Shown: one piece after another, positions 36,101 to 45,655 of the stretch | How positions within the stretch are numbered: the stretch's first letter is position 1 | Layout of the letters: every line of letters starts with the position of its first letter | From: Undaria pinnatifida | Lineage: Eukaryota; Sar; Phaeophyceae; Laminariales; Alariaceae | DNA: 64,000 bases | Assembly: GCA_012845835.1 (NCBI GenBank) | Contig: JABAKD010000016.1 | Span: forward strand, 4,402,859-4,466,858 | Direction: 5' to 3' | Made by a program: the position numbers and the translations under genes | The notes under the pieces: generated by a model | Databases searched by the model: none | Seen by the model: the letters and a program-made list of their open reading frames with translations, nothing else | Told to the model about the DNA's origin: nothing

Positions 36101-39100
36101 CTGGAAAAGAAACTGGTGCGCAAGTTTAAAGTTTTCACATCACCTCCCCCCCCCCCCCCCCGATCCTTCCTCCCGAGGGCAATTATGCGGCAATTAGATC
36201 TGTGACGGACAGACGTCTAGACGTCATATATAGCCTGTGACGGACAGACGGACGTCTAGACGTCGTACATACTAGTCTATGTGTGGAATTTCCTGGAGGT
36301 GTGACTGACGGCGCCCAACACCGCCGTCTTATGAAATATTTTGCCCTTTCTTCACCGAAATTCGTGCTCGCGGTATTTCCATACTGCCATGTGTTGGGTC
36401 CACGTTGTTGGAAAGGGATGAAAGGGATCATGTTGCGTGTGCTTGAGGTGATTAGAAGCCGTTAAAAACGGACACGTTATGCGTACGGTGAATGGGCGTG
36501 CCTTCCTCCATATGTTCCCGCGCACACATGTAGGAGGCGGCCCGTGAGGAAATCGACGACCTCGCGATGGAACACGAGGCGGAGCGGGAAGAGCTGCTGG
36601 ATTCAATTCGGAATCAGAACAAAGAGTTGCAGCTGTGGGAACAGGTGCGCCAAAGAGTTGCAGCTGTGGGAACAGGTGCGCCCATGTCGCCATATTATTT
36701 CCCCTAACATTTACAAGGTTCTCCTTTGGGACGTGGTTGGCTTGAACTCCCGGGGTTGTCGAAATTCGAACGGGGGGCAAAACACTGTTGAAAACCAAAA
36801 ACAAGCAACAAGCCACGAAGCCGCCATGCGAGTACCCCAGCAGGTAAAAACGACCAGCCTAAACGAACCCTACCTTCTCGGGAAGCAGAAGCAAGACACA
36901 CCTTGTAGAGAGCTAGCGGTGTGGGGGGTGAAAATACTTCTTCCTTGTTTCGGGTTTCGATGTCGATCGACGGTTTACTCCACCTTCCCCTTCCCCCCGC
37001 CTGCCGCCGAACATGCCCCCCCCTCTTTTTAACCTCCAGGTGGCTCGACAGATCCTGCCGTCGAAGGAAATATCCCGTATCTGGGAAAGAGGGGAGTACG
37101 ACGAAGACGAGCAAACGTGGATACTGCCGCGCATCAAGGCTCGAGCGAGCTACGTCGGGGAATCTTGCAAACTCCCTCTGTTGGGACCCGTAGGTGCTGT
37201 GACCGGCGGTTTCGATGACGATGGGAACAGCCAGGCTAGCGGTGGCGGAAGCTCACGGAGAGATCGACGGAGAGCCGGAGGGAGAAATAGTGGAGTGGGA
37301 GAAGTTAGGGCAAGTGGGAGCGGGGGTGCGATGGAAGGTGGCGGTAGCGGTAGGAGAGCGTCGGTGGGGGGCAGGCCGGGGAAAGGGGACACCGCGAGTG
37401 GTGGAGAGGAGGGCGGGGGTAAGAGGAGACGGAGCTTCGTCGGAGGTAGGGGGGGCAACGAGGATCGACCACCGCGACGTGCGGGGGAAGGGGTCGGGCC
37501 GAGAGAAGGAGGAGGCGGCGGTGAGGAAGAGCGCTCATGCGCTAGCTAAATACGAAGTAAGCAAATAAAACCAATACGTTTTCGACGTTCGACACATCGA
37601 TTACCTCGCTTAGTATCATTATTAAACGCAAGGGGACACCAGGGGATGGAGGTAGTTGCAGGCCCAAGGGTATCGTGTACGGGAATGCCAATCATAGTGA
37701 TGCAGAGTTGCAGGCTCAAGGGTATCATTCGAGCAGCGACGCTGGAAGTTATAAGGAAACATGCTCGTGTTCCGTGACGTTGCTGTTCGCGTTACGCATG
37801 TATTATGCGCTTGTAAGTACAGCGTGAAGTTTGTTTCACAGTCGTTTTAATGAAGCATGGAGGCACCGCATTTCCCACAAACTAAACAGCTATGTTACAA
37901 ACGTACCATCCGATCGCAGGCAGCCAAAATATACGTTAGAAACGGCTCTTCGAGTACCATCAAAATGTGTGTAATGGCGCCCCGCCACCATCAAAGGAGC
38001 ATTGGTCACGACGACCGCGCGGCCGACGTATTCCCCATCAAAACGTACCTGGTAAAAGTTACGGTTTCCCTTTCTAAAACTGCCGTCTATCACATTCTGA
38101 AATTGCCACCATCACATTCTTTGGTCGAGGGCCATAGAAAAACTGAACTCGTCGTTTCTCATTCGGCGAACGACACCAAGGTCGGTTTATTTTTCTCCCC
38201 CCACCGGCGTCGTTTTCTCTGTCGTACGGCAGGCATATTCAACGACGCCGATAAGCCTTGGGAAGGGTTTGCGGGCAAGGAGACCGGGAAATCGAGAAAT
38301 AGGAGCGTCGTGGGTCCAGGAGCAGCTAACCCACGGGATGACGTGAGCTCACCAACCCGGGAAGATCGTTACAAGGGGCTTACACCTCCCATCAGCCCGG
38401 CACAGGTGAGCGGCGGCGCGGTAGAGGCAGGGTTTTTCGGCCAAGAAACACTTCGGACTGACTGGGGAAATATCTGGTATCGTTTGGCGCTTAGTGTATA
38501 CCTCGCCGATGGGATTGGTCATCTGGTTGAGCTTCCATGTATTCTCTAATTAAGGTTTGGGTGAGGCATGCATAGTATAGAGATTATCAAGGGTAGAGGT
38601 GAGGAAAAATCAGGTACTATTGGTACTACCAGTACCATTATTCACAGTAGCATGTACCGACATTAGAAATGGGCGTGGTCGGGCAATAGGGGGTAGGGGG
38701 GGGGGCTCGTCGTACAGGTATGCCTAGAGGAGTTTTTGACCTTTAAAAGCGTCTCAGATATTCCGGGGAGGGGTCTTGGCCCTTAAAAGCGTCTCGGGTT
38801 ATCCACCCCTGAAGGGGACTTGACTCTTGACAGCATCTCAGGCATCCCGAAAGAGGCCTTGGCTTTTCAAAACGTGAAGAGGGGGAGTATTTTCTGGCCA
38901 AAGGACGGTCGAATATTTTCGTCGACAAGACGCGATTCGCCGGTCTGTGCGATTGCCAGAGTTGGTGCATTGTGAAGAGTTCTGGACCACGGCACTATGC
39001 CTGGCGCGACAGACAAGAAAACCAACCGCGTTACGGTCATATCGTATTGCATCACTCTCGACGGAAAAAAAGCAAGGACCGTTGTATCACTCATTGGTAT

Positions 39101-40825
39101 GAACACCCCAGATGTTCTTCACGTTTATGTCCAGAGTGGTACGCAGCGTGGAGACTTACACCAAGCATTCATTCTAGCTGTTGTTTATAATTCCCCGCCC
39201 GCATAAACCTACCCATTGAAGGAAAACCAGAACTAGCCTTCTGACCGGCCCACTCCGCCGTCCTCGGGGTCCATTTCATTGCGGCTTGCTCTGTCACCAA
39301 AGGGGCGAATGACCAGCCCGTATCAAGTTCAGTCAGCAAACGCTTCGGCTAGGCACGGGGAGCAATCACATCCCCGGCCCCAGCAGAGCAGGGGCTCCGT
39401 CGCGGACGGGTCTGATCCAAGCAGGTGCGCCCCGATGAAAGTGGTAAGACCATCCCGATGTTGCTGGGTGCCGACGGACCCGTTGTCCGTGCAATAGATG
39501 GGACGGTAAGTTTTAGAGTGATAAAACAAGCCGGATATTTCCCACTCTCGTTTCCGTACATCACTCCAGTCTTCAGTAGCTCATTAACTCTTGTAGAAGC
39601 GCAAAATTAATTCAACAAAACTTCCAAGTACGTTATCTTTGGTAACGTGGTGCCAAGTCTAAAGAGGCTAAACGTATATCGTTTGTGTCTCGAGCGGCCG
39701 GATACAAACTGGTAATCCGGCAAGCGAATACCACAGCCACCGCCTGTCTCCTCCGGCGCAATGATCGATCCCCAACGAGAAAAACTTGTTCGGAAGATGA
39801 TTTCACCTTGGTGTACAGAAACGAAAATACGCCTTGAACCCGCCGGTTGTGTGACAGGCGGCCTTCAAGCCACCGAGATCCCGAGAGGTCTTCCTCTGCG
39901 GCAGGCACCTGGGATTTTTCTGGCGGCGGAGGGCGCGGAGAGGAAGTCGAGTTTCCCTCCCAGGGGGGTGGCGGCAGCAGCCGGGCAGACCGGTGTCCTT
40001 CGCGACAGGGGGGAACGAGGACAGGGTGAGACGCCCTTGTTCGGCGTACTTTTTTGCACTATAGTGGAGAGTACGAAGCGTTTACCATCATTCGTCCCGC
40101 TAAAAAAGCATACTCCAACGGGAGAAGGGGGATCAGATGGCGGTTAGTCACGTGTCCATACGGCTAGGTTCGGGTGGAGGAAGATAACGGGGTAGAGGAA
40201 CAGAAACCAGGTCTGTAAATAATTTCCTCCTTATCCCTCCCGCACCGTTTTGCCGCTGCCTGAGAGCAGATCCAGAGCGGCATCTGGCAGCAGGCTCGGG
40301 CGTGAACAACGCCAACTACACCAAAACGCCTCTCCTGCAGGGCTAGGGGATGACCGCAGCGGCACCCCCGAGGATCCCTCTCACCACCAACCCACCGAAG
40401 CTGCTACTACCAACGGCTGCACCACCAGCAGCTTCATTACCGACGGTTGTGGCGAAGTAGCGAAAACCGCGGATGCACCTGGGGGGGCAGGAGGGGACAG
40501 AACACGGATAAAATCTCGCAGGAGAAAAGTGAGGGCGCCCATGGGAGGAATCGGGGGGGCTGAGGAAGAACCTGGGAAGATGGCGGAATGGGGTGACGCC
40601 GGCGGTGGCGGTGGCAAAAAAGAGCGCAGGTCTAAAAACGAGGGCATGGGAAGAAACGACGTCGCGGAAGGGGGCGAAGCAGAGGGGGACGCGGACAACT
40701 TATCTTCAATCCTGGACTCGGCCCTTTGGAAGGGTGGGAGGGCAGAAGATAAAAGGGTTCGGGACGGGGGAGGGCGCGGTGTCGCGCCGTCAGAGTCGGG
40801 TGAAGAGTACGACTTCGAGGGCTAG
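18117..40825 (+). CDS. Kinesin-2 family motor protein (KIF3/KIF17-like), 22 predicted exons, complete
   Basis: Anterograde motor of intraflagellar transport. Exons: 18117-18245, 19734-19901, 21345-21491, 22533-22631, 23771-23959, 24534-24724, 26869-26952, 28285-28366, 28773-28899, 29080-29184, 29877-30241, 30843-30962, 32615-32701, 33261-33467, 35186-35263, 36026-36115, 36534-36644, 37040-37520, 38233-38405, 39425-39505, 39858-40025, 40265-40825. Phases agree and give about 1,280 residues, ending at TAG 40823-40825. VVVRCRPF opens the motor. P-loop GQTGCGKT is at 98-105, switch I NETSSRSH at 213-220, DLAGSER at 249-255 and [14 protein letters not shown] at 295-308. Neck motif [20 protein letters not shown] is diagnostic of kinesin-2. 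A coiled coil follows, up to ELQLWEQ (about 793), then the family-typical WILPRI segment (820-825). A Gly/Arg/Ser-rich tail follows, with RRAS (898-901) and RRRS (922-925) kinase-type sites. Start: ATG with A at -3, just after an AGCCA microsatellite. Exons 10, 20 and 21 are least certain; introns 5 and 14 have GC donors. I cannot tell the heterotrimeric (KIF3) from the homodimeric (KIF17) type. Confidence 0.9.
18285..18745. repeat. Tandem duplication of about 225 bp in kinesin-2 intron 1
   Basis: tcatgattgttccgcc occurs at 18287 and 18507, each followed by tag-gtcgagtgac/gtagagtgac, ...tgatggttcg/tgatggcttcgc, ...gtgtgatgtaccgcc-like and ...ctgtt.tcgccgtact. Diverged, no coding capacity. Confidence 0.5.
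19952..20055 (-). mobile_element. Degenerate TRIM LTR remnant in kinesin-2 intron 2
   Basis: Shares ggatattagtccgtt at one end and ggttaaccaattaccca followed by gaactaagcctta at the other with the TRIM LTR in minus orientation, with unrelated sequence between. Probably an old solo LTR interrupted by insertion. Confidence 0.45.
21730..22020 (-). repeat. Dispersed repeat family A, copy 2 (kinesin-2 intron 3)
   Basis: Minus-strand homologue of 12425-12600, sharing gcgaagcgtagattacc, actccatttcgg, cgagtgacgccgagccac and gtaacctgggtc. It includes a poly-T tract on the plus strand. Confidence 0.55.
23345..23635. repeat. Degenerate GATCTAATT nonamer array (kinesin-2 intron 4)
   Basis: Repeats of a 9-bp unit (ttgatctaa, ctgatctaa, ttggtctag) with interruptions. 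The phase is a multiple of three, so a spurious open frame rich in Asp-Leu-Ile appears. Related to the purer array in intron 7. Confidence 0.75.
24926..25208. mobile_element. MITE-like element with about 20-bp terminal inverted repeats (kinesin-2 intron 6)
   Basis: The ends gacgcgtgctacgatagag (24926) and ctaccgtagcacgcgcc (25208) are inverted repeats. The 283-bp body is non-coding and A/T-rich. A diverged second copy is at 58642-58896, which confirms it is a dispersed element. Confidence 0.65.
25422..25795 (+). mobile_element. TRIM-like element, second copy (kinesin-2 intron 6)
   Basis: Two LTRs (25422-25505 and 25710 to about 25795) flank a 204-bp internal region with the same primer-binding site, tRNA-like segment and polypurine tract as the copy at 878-1537. 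The B box is mutated (ggttcaaatgcc) and the right LTR end is degraded, so this copy is older. It sits in the 2.1-kb intron 6 of kinesin-2, together with two MITE-like elements. Confidence 0.78.
26492..26673. mobile_element. Short MITE with about 45-bp inverted repeats (kinesin-2 intron 6)
   Basis: The left arm 26493-26536 contains aaaacgccatcctatcaata; the right arm 26626-26672 contains its complement ttgataggatggcgtttt. The inverted similarity extends inward past 40 bp. The element is about 180 bp and has no coding potential. It is 196 bp upstream of exon 7, and its foldback could influence pre-mRNA structure. Confidence 0.65.
27126..27165. repeat. Four perfect tandem copies of gatgtttagc
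   Basis: Uninterrupted 10-bp unit repeated four times in kinesin-2 intron 7, followed by gaccg. Likely length-polymorphic. Confidence 0.9.
27306..27327 (+). repeat. Poly-G tract of 22 bases (kinesin-2 intron 7)
   Basis: Uninterrupted G homopolymer. Similar runs on the plus strand occur at 1997-2011, 4223-4241, 6265-6284 and 46769-46787; a C run is at 36146-36161. All are non-coding. Confidence 0.85.
27560..27770 (-). repeat. GGGTC-type minisatellite element (kinesin-2 intron 7)
   Basis: gacccgaccccgacccgtga and related blocks, the complement of the GGGTC arrays at 60704 and 61895. It shares the flanking cgtgagat.. and ..ggttt motifs with them, so this is a dispersed element with a pentanucleotide core rather than an isolated microsatellite. 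Strongly diverged. Confidence 0.65.
27998..28197. repeat. Nonamer minisatellite (TGATCTGTC)n, about 21 copies (kinesin-2 intron 7)
   Basis: Near-perfect tandem gatctgtct units with a few variants (gatctacct, gatgtgtct). It ends 87 bp before exon 8. The apparent Ser-Asp-Leu repeat protein is only the translation of the array. Confidence 0.9.
28540..28630 (+). repeat. Diverged SINE-body fragment (kinesin-2 intron 8)
   Basis: Retains tctcgcggtaaaaaatgaag and a later accccggatttgg block in the same order as the SINE candidate at 50222-50570. Old and short. Confidence 0.35.
31128..31400 (-). mobile_element. SINE-like copy, 5'-truncated (kinesin-2 intron 12)
   Basis: Read on the minus strand it shares gacgagggaagaaa, taaaaatgaa and gtgaccccggatctgagcta with the element at 50222-50570, but no tRNA-like head was found. 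Truncation at the head is typical of SINE and LINE retroposition. Confidence 0.55.
33960..34140 (+). repeat. Dispersed repeat family A, copy 3 (kinesin-2 intron 14)
   Basis: Shares gcgcagcgtgtagcttac, cccattgtggattcatat, ggctcaagaccacaaagga and gcgagtgaccccgagccacc with copies 1 and 2. A G12-14 run at about 34069 interrupts it. Confidence 0.55.
34891..35193 (+). repeat. 79-bp tandem repeat that includes the intron 14 acceptor and exon 15 start
   Basis: Units begin ccgccctcacatcacgccc at 34891, 34970, 35049 and 35128 (exact 79-bp period). The last unit runs into the real splice acceptor ttatcag and exon start gcgaagtt (35186-35193). Upstream units have ttttcatgcgaagtt at the equivalent place, so the acceptor AG is AT there. 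Confidence 0.85.
35930..35993 (+). repeat. Two perfect 32-bp tandem copies (kinesin-2 intron 15)
   Basis: Unit starts ggacatacgttttgggtcgt and repeats immediately at 35962. It lies about 35 bp before exon 16. Confidence 0.9.
36190..36350 (+). repeat. Dispersed repeat family C with gacgtctagacgtc palindrome (kinesin-2 intron 16)
   Basis: gcctgtgacggacagac and the perfect palindrome gacgtctagacgtc occur here (twice for the first phrase), followed by ggtgtgactgacgg and caccgccgtct. The same order is found at 53012-53140. Confidence 0.5.
36621..36682 (+). repeat. 31-bp tandem duplication spanning the exon 17 donor of kinesin-2
   Basis: aaagagttgcagctgtggga plus acaggtgcgcc occurs at 36621-36651 and again at 36652-36682, so the exon end and its GTGCGC donor exist twice. 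The first donor (36645) keeps phase with exon 18; use of the second would insert 31 nt and shift the frame. Confidence 0.9.
38727..38880. repeat. Degenerate tandem repeat of about 50 bp (kinesin-2 intron 19)
   Basis: Units share cttaaaagcgtctcgg.tat and cc.ctgaaggggacttgac-like spacers, about three to four units with decreasing identity. Confidence 0.55.
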
Positions 40826-43022
40826 GTACTTAGAGAGCAGGATTTTATCAAATTGCCTTACCTTATGATAGCGTGTGCTTGATACCCGCAAAAGAAATTT
40901 AGGGTTACATATATTTTAGAAGCACACGATGTGGACGGCCGCGGGCGCGCAAGTATATATTTTGAATGTGTGTACACCTCCATCGCAAGCTGTTTAAGAG
41001 AAAGAAAACTCGTGGCAGTGCCCTTCGGGTAGGTGTATTGCGGCCCCTATGCCGTCCGCGAGGATTATCACAGGCGACGTATCCCCAAATCAGACAGAAC
41101 GGCGGGCATGGTGAGTACCGGTTGCACGAAGGAGTCTATGCTTTGAACGTGCGCGCGGTAGGCAAGAACTGCCGCCGACCTTGAGCCTCGTGCTTTTTTT
41201 TTTTCACCCTCCGCTTGCCTAGCCCCAAAATATGACTCCAGCTTGGACGTGTGAAAGTGAAGGCGGAGACTACTCGGGTCGCAGTTTGGCTTTCTGACGC
41301 CATTACCCGTTTCGTGTCCCGTTGCATGTCATACGTCACAAGCTTGTTGGTTTAAATATACAAGTAGCTCGTTATATCGTACATGTATGTGCCTCTATGA
41401 CTACATCCCAACGCCTTCTCTTCAGAGCGTCGCCTAGGAAGCACCGGTACATTGCAGCGTCACATGCGACAAAACCCAGTTATCGCAATGACCTCTGTTT
41501 CCTGAGGGTTTGCGCTCTGGTTCTCCGTCTCGGGCGAGAAAAACGGCTGTCGAAATCTGAGGCCGATTATGTGAATCTGTTTTTCTGAGGTCAACTGACG
41601 CAAGATTCCAGTCCTTTTTTTAGGATTTGAGGTGCTTCCGAGGCCACTTTTCTTTGGCCACTTGAAGCAGGATCCCAGACTTTTTCCTACGGTAGTACTT
41701 CAGACTACAAGTCGCACCCCACCCCAACACCGTTGTACATCTCCACCCCCCCCCCCGACAGCGTCGCATTCACGACGGCATCGCATCGCACACCGTCGTA
41801 CTCCGCCGCGCGACGATAGCATTGCATCCGCCTTACTCTCAGCTTGAGGTCTACCATTAGAAAAAGCTGGTGATGAGTCGAGTACCCTGTCGTATGGCGT
41901 ATCATTTCATGTGATGATAACGAAACGTTTTTACAGTAGTGCTTCGGACGACAAGTCGCACCCCACCTCCCAGGCGAGGTATAAGGCGAGGAGACTGCTC
42001 CTTAATTTGTTGGAGGCTATACGGATCGAACCGGAATAACCATCGATTGCACCCGGGAATACCATTTTTCCATTCGAACTGCTACCTCATTCCTCGCCGC
42101 ATAGAGGATCGAGTCTCAGTTCGAGCGTGTCACAGCCCCCTTGTAGATGCGACTCATAGCATCTCGACCTTACCGCCAATCGGCTCGAGTAAAGATGCGA
42201 GGTTTTTACCATGTTCATACCATGTCGATATTATAACCTTATACTCGGAGTATATGAGATGGCACGTGGCGTGTATCAGCGCTTAGCCGGTGTACGCTCG
42301 TAGGCTCGCTTTCGGATGACCCGATGAAGACACAGCCTATGTGATTTGAGGCAAACGCAGGTCACGATCAGGTGAACCTGTAAGAAAAGAGCTCCAAATG
42401 CAGAAGAGAAGATTATGTTGTTCGGCGACCCCAAGCCGATATGTTGATTGATTGACTTGCTTTGCTCAGCAGATGAAAGCTGATAGTGGGTAAGGTTCAG
42501 AAGTGGAGATCTGATGTGAAGATGTATGTGGAGATGCGTGGAGTGCCCACGTGAGGGACGTGCGCGTGGTGCGCTGCTCGTAGCTCAAAGACAAAGATAC
42601 CCTCAGCATCTGGTACGAACGAAACAAAAACAAGCTATGACCCCAAGAAAGCAAAAGACCCCAATACGAGATCCTACAGCCTTGTTGTTTATCAACTCGT
42701 ATCTCAGGGTATGTAATGACGAGCCTATGTAGCCTATCTTGTTAAGTCAGCAACAACTCGTCGTAAACATCTTCCCACCGGTTCCAAACAGGATGTCGAC
42801 GACTGTGTCCCTCTCAACGTGTACGAGTACGTACCACATGTACCAGGTATCGGATACGATCAGTCTGTAAACTGCTGTGTACCATACAGTATCTCAGATA
42901 CTACTACTGCTGAGACACCTGCTTGCTAAGTATTGCATCGATAAACGGCATCTACCAGACTGAATACTACTGTCTGTCGTACTAGCAACTCCCAATACAA
43001 TGTATACCAGACGACTTTAAGG
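40826..43022. other. Gene-free stretch downstream of kinesin-2
   Basis: No exon-like segment with flanking splice sites was seen. The 3' UTR of kinesin-2 must begin here, but no canonical AATAAA is evident just after the stop. A short direct repeat (gtagt.cttc.gac.acaagtcgcacccca) occurs near 41693 and 41936. The rest is unassigned. Confidence 0.5.
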
Positions 43023-43027
43023 ACCAG

Positions 43028-44351
43028 TGTAATAGAGTGTCAGTATATCTGGCAATAGATTCGGTAAGATAGTCCGAAGAGTCATGGTCTATTGGCCACA
43101 AGAAGATTCTCATGAACGGAATACTCTAAGTGGAGCGGATGACCCGTAGAATCTAGCTAGCGTATACCACAAGAGCGTTCTCGGTAACGGAACGTTCTTC
43201 CTCTGGACAAGATAGATAGAAGAAAGCGCGTTAAGCGCTCATGGGAACATAGGACATCCAGGAGAACGTTCCTTGGACGTTCCATAGGTAAAGGTCCGGA
43301 AGAGAGCGCAGCAGTAACGCTGGGGTGAAGCGACTGTGAGCTTCACGCCACCCCCGTCTCACTCCTCCTCCTTCTCCTCCTTCTCCTCCTCCTTCTACTT
43401 TCCTGTCTCCTCGAGCTTGTCATAGCTCAACGCCAATAATGAGAAAGCTATAAAGAAGAACCGGTGCTGTCTCCAAGAGAAGCTGATACCCCTGCGTCCT
43501 TTCCCTCTCACCTTCCGGTACCACGACACCTCACAAATGGCGTCGTCGGCAGGACTCAGTGGCCGCGCCCTTCGTGTTTTCGTAGGCCGATTGCTACTGG
43601 TATACCGCAGGCACATATCCTTTCTCGAGCTCTCACGGTTGTGAGCTCCATCATAGGGCGTCGTAAATTTGCAATGAGGCGTTTAAGCCTCATTATTACG
43701 AGGTGTGGGGGAATCTATAGCCTCATTTTCGTTTGTTTCGAATAGCCGCATCTTCGATGCCCTTTCCAATTCTGGATGTTTTGTTGACATCCTCTGATGG
43801 GCAGGTGATCTGCATCTACGACTATTCAGGGTGGGCTTATGTTATAGAGGGACAGTATATCTGGCAATAGATTCGGTAAGATAGTCCGAAGAGTCATGGT
43901 CTATTGGCCACAAGAAGATTCTCATGAAAGGAATATTCTAAGTGGAGCGGATGACCCGTAGAATCTAGCTAGCTTATACCACAAGAGCGTTCGCGGTAAC
44001 GGAACGTTCTTCCTCTGGACAAGATAGATAGAAGAAAGCGCGTTAAGCGCTCATGGGAACATAGGACATCCAGGAGAACGTTCCTTGTACGTTCTATAGG
44101 TAAAGGTCTGGAAGAGAGCGCAGCAGCAATGCTGGGGTGAAGCGAACTCTGTGAGCTTCACGCCACCCCCGTCTCACTCCTCCTCCTTCTCCTCCTTCTC
44201 CTCCTCCTTCTACTTTCCTGTCTCCTCGAGCTTGTCATAGCTCAACGCCAATAATGAGAAATCTATAAAGAAGAACCGGTGCTGTCTCCAAGAGAAGCTG
44301 ATACCCCTGCGTCCTTTCCCTCTCACCTTCCGGTACCACGACACCTTCGCA
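43028..44351 (+). mobile_element. Non-autonomous LTR retrotransposon with target-site duplication
   Basis: Two LTRs of about 510 bp (43028-43535 and 43840-44351) are close to identical over their length and flank a 304-bp internal region. The left LTR begins tgtaatagag and ends cctcaca. The internal region opens with tggcgtcgtcggcaggac two bases after the LTR, a primer-binding site. The bases accag precede the left LTR (43023-43027) and recur at the right boundary (44351-44355), which supports a 4-5-bp target-site duplication. There is no gag or pol, so the element must be mobilised in trans. Each LTR contains a CT-rich tract (ctcctccttctcc) and hairpin-rich segments such as agcgcgttaagcgct. 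Confidence 0.85.
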
Positions 44352-44362
44352 CCAGGCGCTTA

Positions 44363-44622
44363 AATGCACGTACGTGCAAGGTTTTCAGATTTGAACGCAA
44401 ACTCAATACTGTCCCTGCCGACCTCGAGAGAAGACCTCGAGCCCCCCAAAGGGTTGGGGTTGGAGTTAGGGTTAGGCTTAGGGTTAGGGTCAGGTCTGGG
44501 GTCGGGTTGGTCTGGGCAGGGCAACCGTCGTATTGTGCAGACCTGCACATAGGGAGCCGCTGTATATATAAATCGCTATTGAATTTATGTGCAAATCTAA
44601 AAAACCTTGCACGAACGTGCAA
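44363..44622. mobile_element. Foldback/MITE-like element containing TTAGGG telomere-like repeats
   Basis: The left arm 44364-44408 (gcacgtacgtgcaaggtttt...) is the imperfect inverted repeat of the right arm 44576-44622 (...aaaccttgcacgaacgtgc). The roughly 170-bp centre contains, at 44449-44493, degenerate telomere-type units (ttagggttaggcttaggg). No coding capacity. It lies directly beside the right end of the LTR element. Confidence 0.65.
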
Positions 44623-45082
44623 CTTCGCGGGGGCTGGACTTTGTTACCATGTATGTAACGACATGATGGAAACTGACATGTAGCATCTCAAATAGCTGAC
44701 AAAAAAAAAGTCGTACTGTACCTGGCAGGAAATAGTACGCGGTCTCCATGCCCCATACCCTCGCGAACAGTCTATTATTAAAAAAACATTAACACCACAA
44801 GTTTTCCAAGTTTTTCATCAAAAATTGGAAAACGTCAGCTGTGATTACAACCGATTGAATGGTTGAAACTCAACTTTGCAATCTGCGTGGTACATCTTTT
44901 AAAGATAGCTTCGTTGCTACGCAACAACAGCATAGTCAGTTGCTATACACAGCAGTAGCCACGGTAGTAGCATATCGGTGCGCTGTATGTGTACATAGTC
45001 ATCTGATTGAAGTAAAGTTCGTATCATACAGCACAGCAGCAACTATGTAGTCTAATGGAGTGCCTCCGCATCCTTGCGCGCA

Positions 45083-45375
45083 GTGGCCGCGCCCTTCGTG
45101 TTTCCGTAGGCCGATTGCTACTGGTATACCGTAGGTACATACCCTTTCTCGAGCTCTCACGGTTGTGAGCTCCATCATAGGGCGTCGTAAATTTGCAATG
45201 AGGCGTTTAAGCCTCATTATTACGAGGTGTGGGGGAATCTATAGCCTCATTTTCGTTTGTTTCGAATAGCCGCATCTTCGATGCCCTTTCCAATTCTGGA
45301 TGTTTTGTTGACATCCTTTGATGCAAGGTGATCTGCGACTACGATTATTCAGGGTGGCCTAGTGTAATAGAGTGC
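45083..45375 (+). mobile_element. Solitary internal-region copy of the 43028-44351 LTR element
   Basis: From cagtggccgcgcccttcgtg onward this matches the internal region 43557-43839 almost base for base and runs into the first bases of the LTR (tgtaatagagtg) before homology stops. It is a truncated copy lacking both complete LTRs, and it marks the same family boundary from another insertion. Confidence 0.75.
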
Positions 45376-45655
45376 CCTCCGTAGAAGGATAGTTTATAGA
45401 TTCGACGTGAAACCATGTCATGGTTGAGGTGAAACCGCGTGACATTAGATGTCCCATTCACGTCAACGCCATCATACATGGGCCATAATGTAGGTGACGA
45501 TGATGGGACAAGCAGGACGCCCCACACCTCACCACCTGCTCTATCTACCTGCTCTACATGCTCTACCTTGCGCTACCGTGTGCCTACGAAGGCCTGTTTT
45601 GTCTGTCTCTTAGAGTTCAATGTAGAGGAAATAATGTATAAGCTATTGAGTCTAT

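Noticed and set aside
37857..38549. 230-codon plus-strand open frame
   Set aside because: Only 38233-38405 has exon character (acceptor, donor and phase agree with kinesin-2). The rest is intron 18 and 19 sequence that happens to be open.
43464..43745. 93-codon frame and its near-copy at 44279
   Set aside because: Both begin inside the LTRs of the 43028-44351 element and differ after the LTR boundary; translation of repeat sequence.
44449..44493. Chromosome end
   Set aside because: The TTAGGG-like units are few, degenerate and enclosed by inverted repeats with 19 kb of further sequence on the right.
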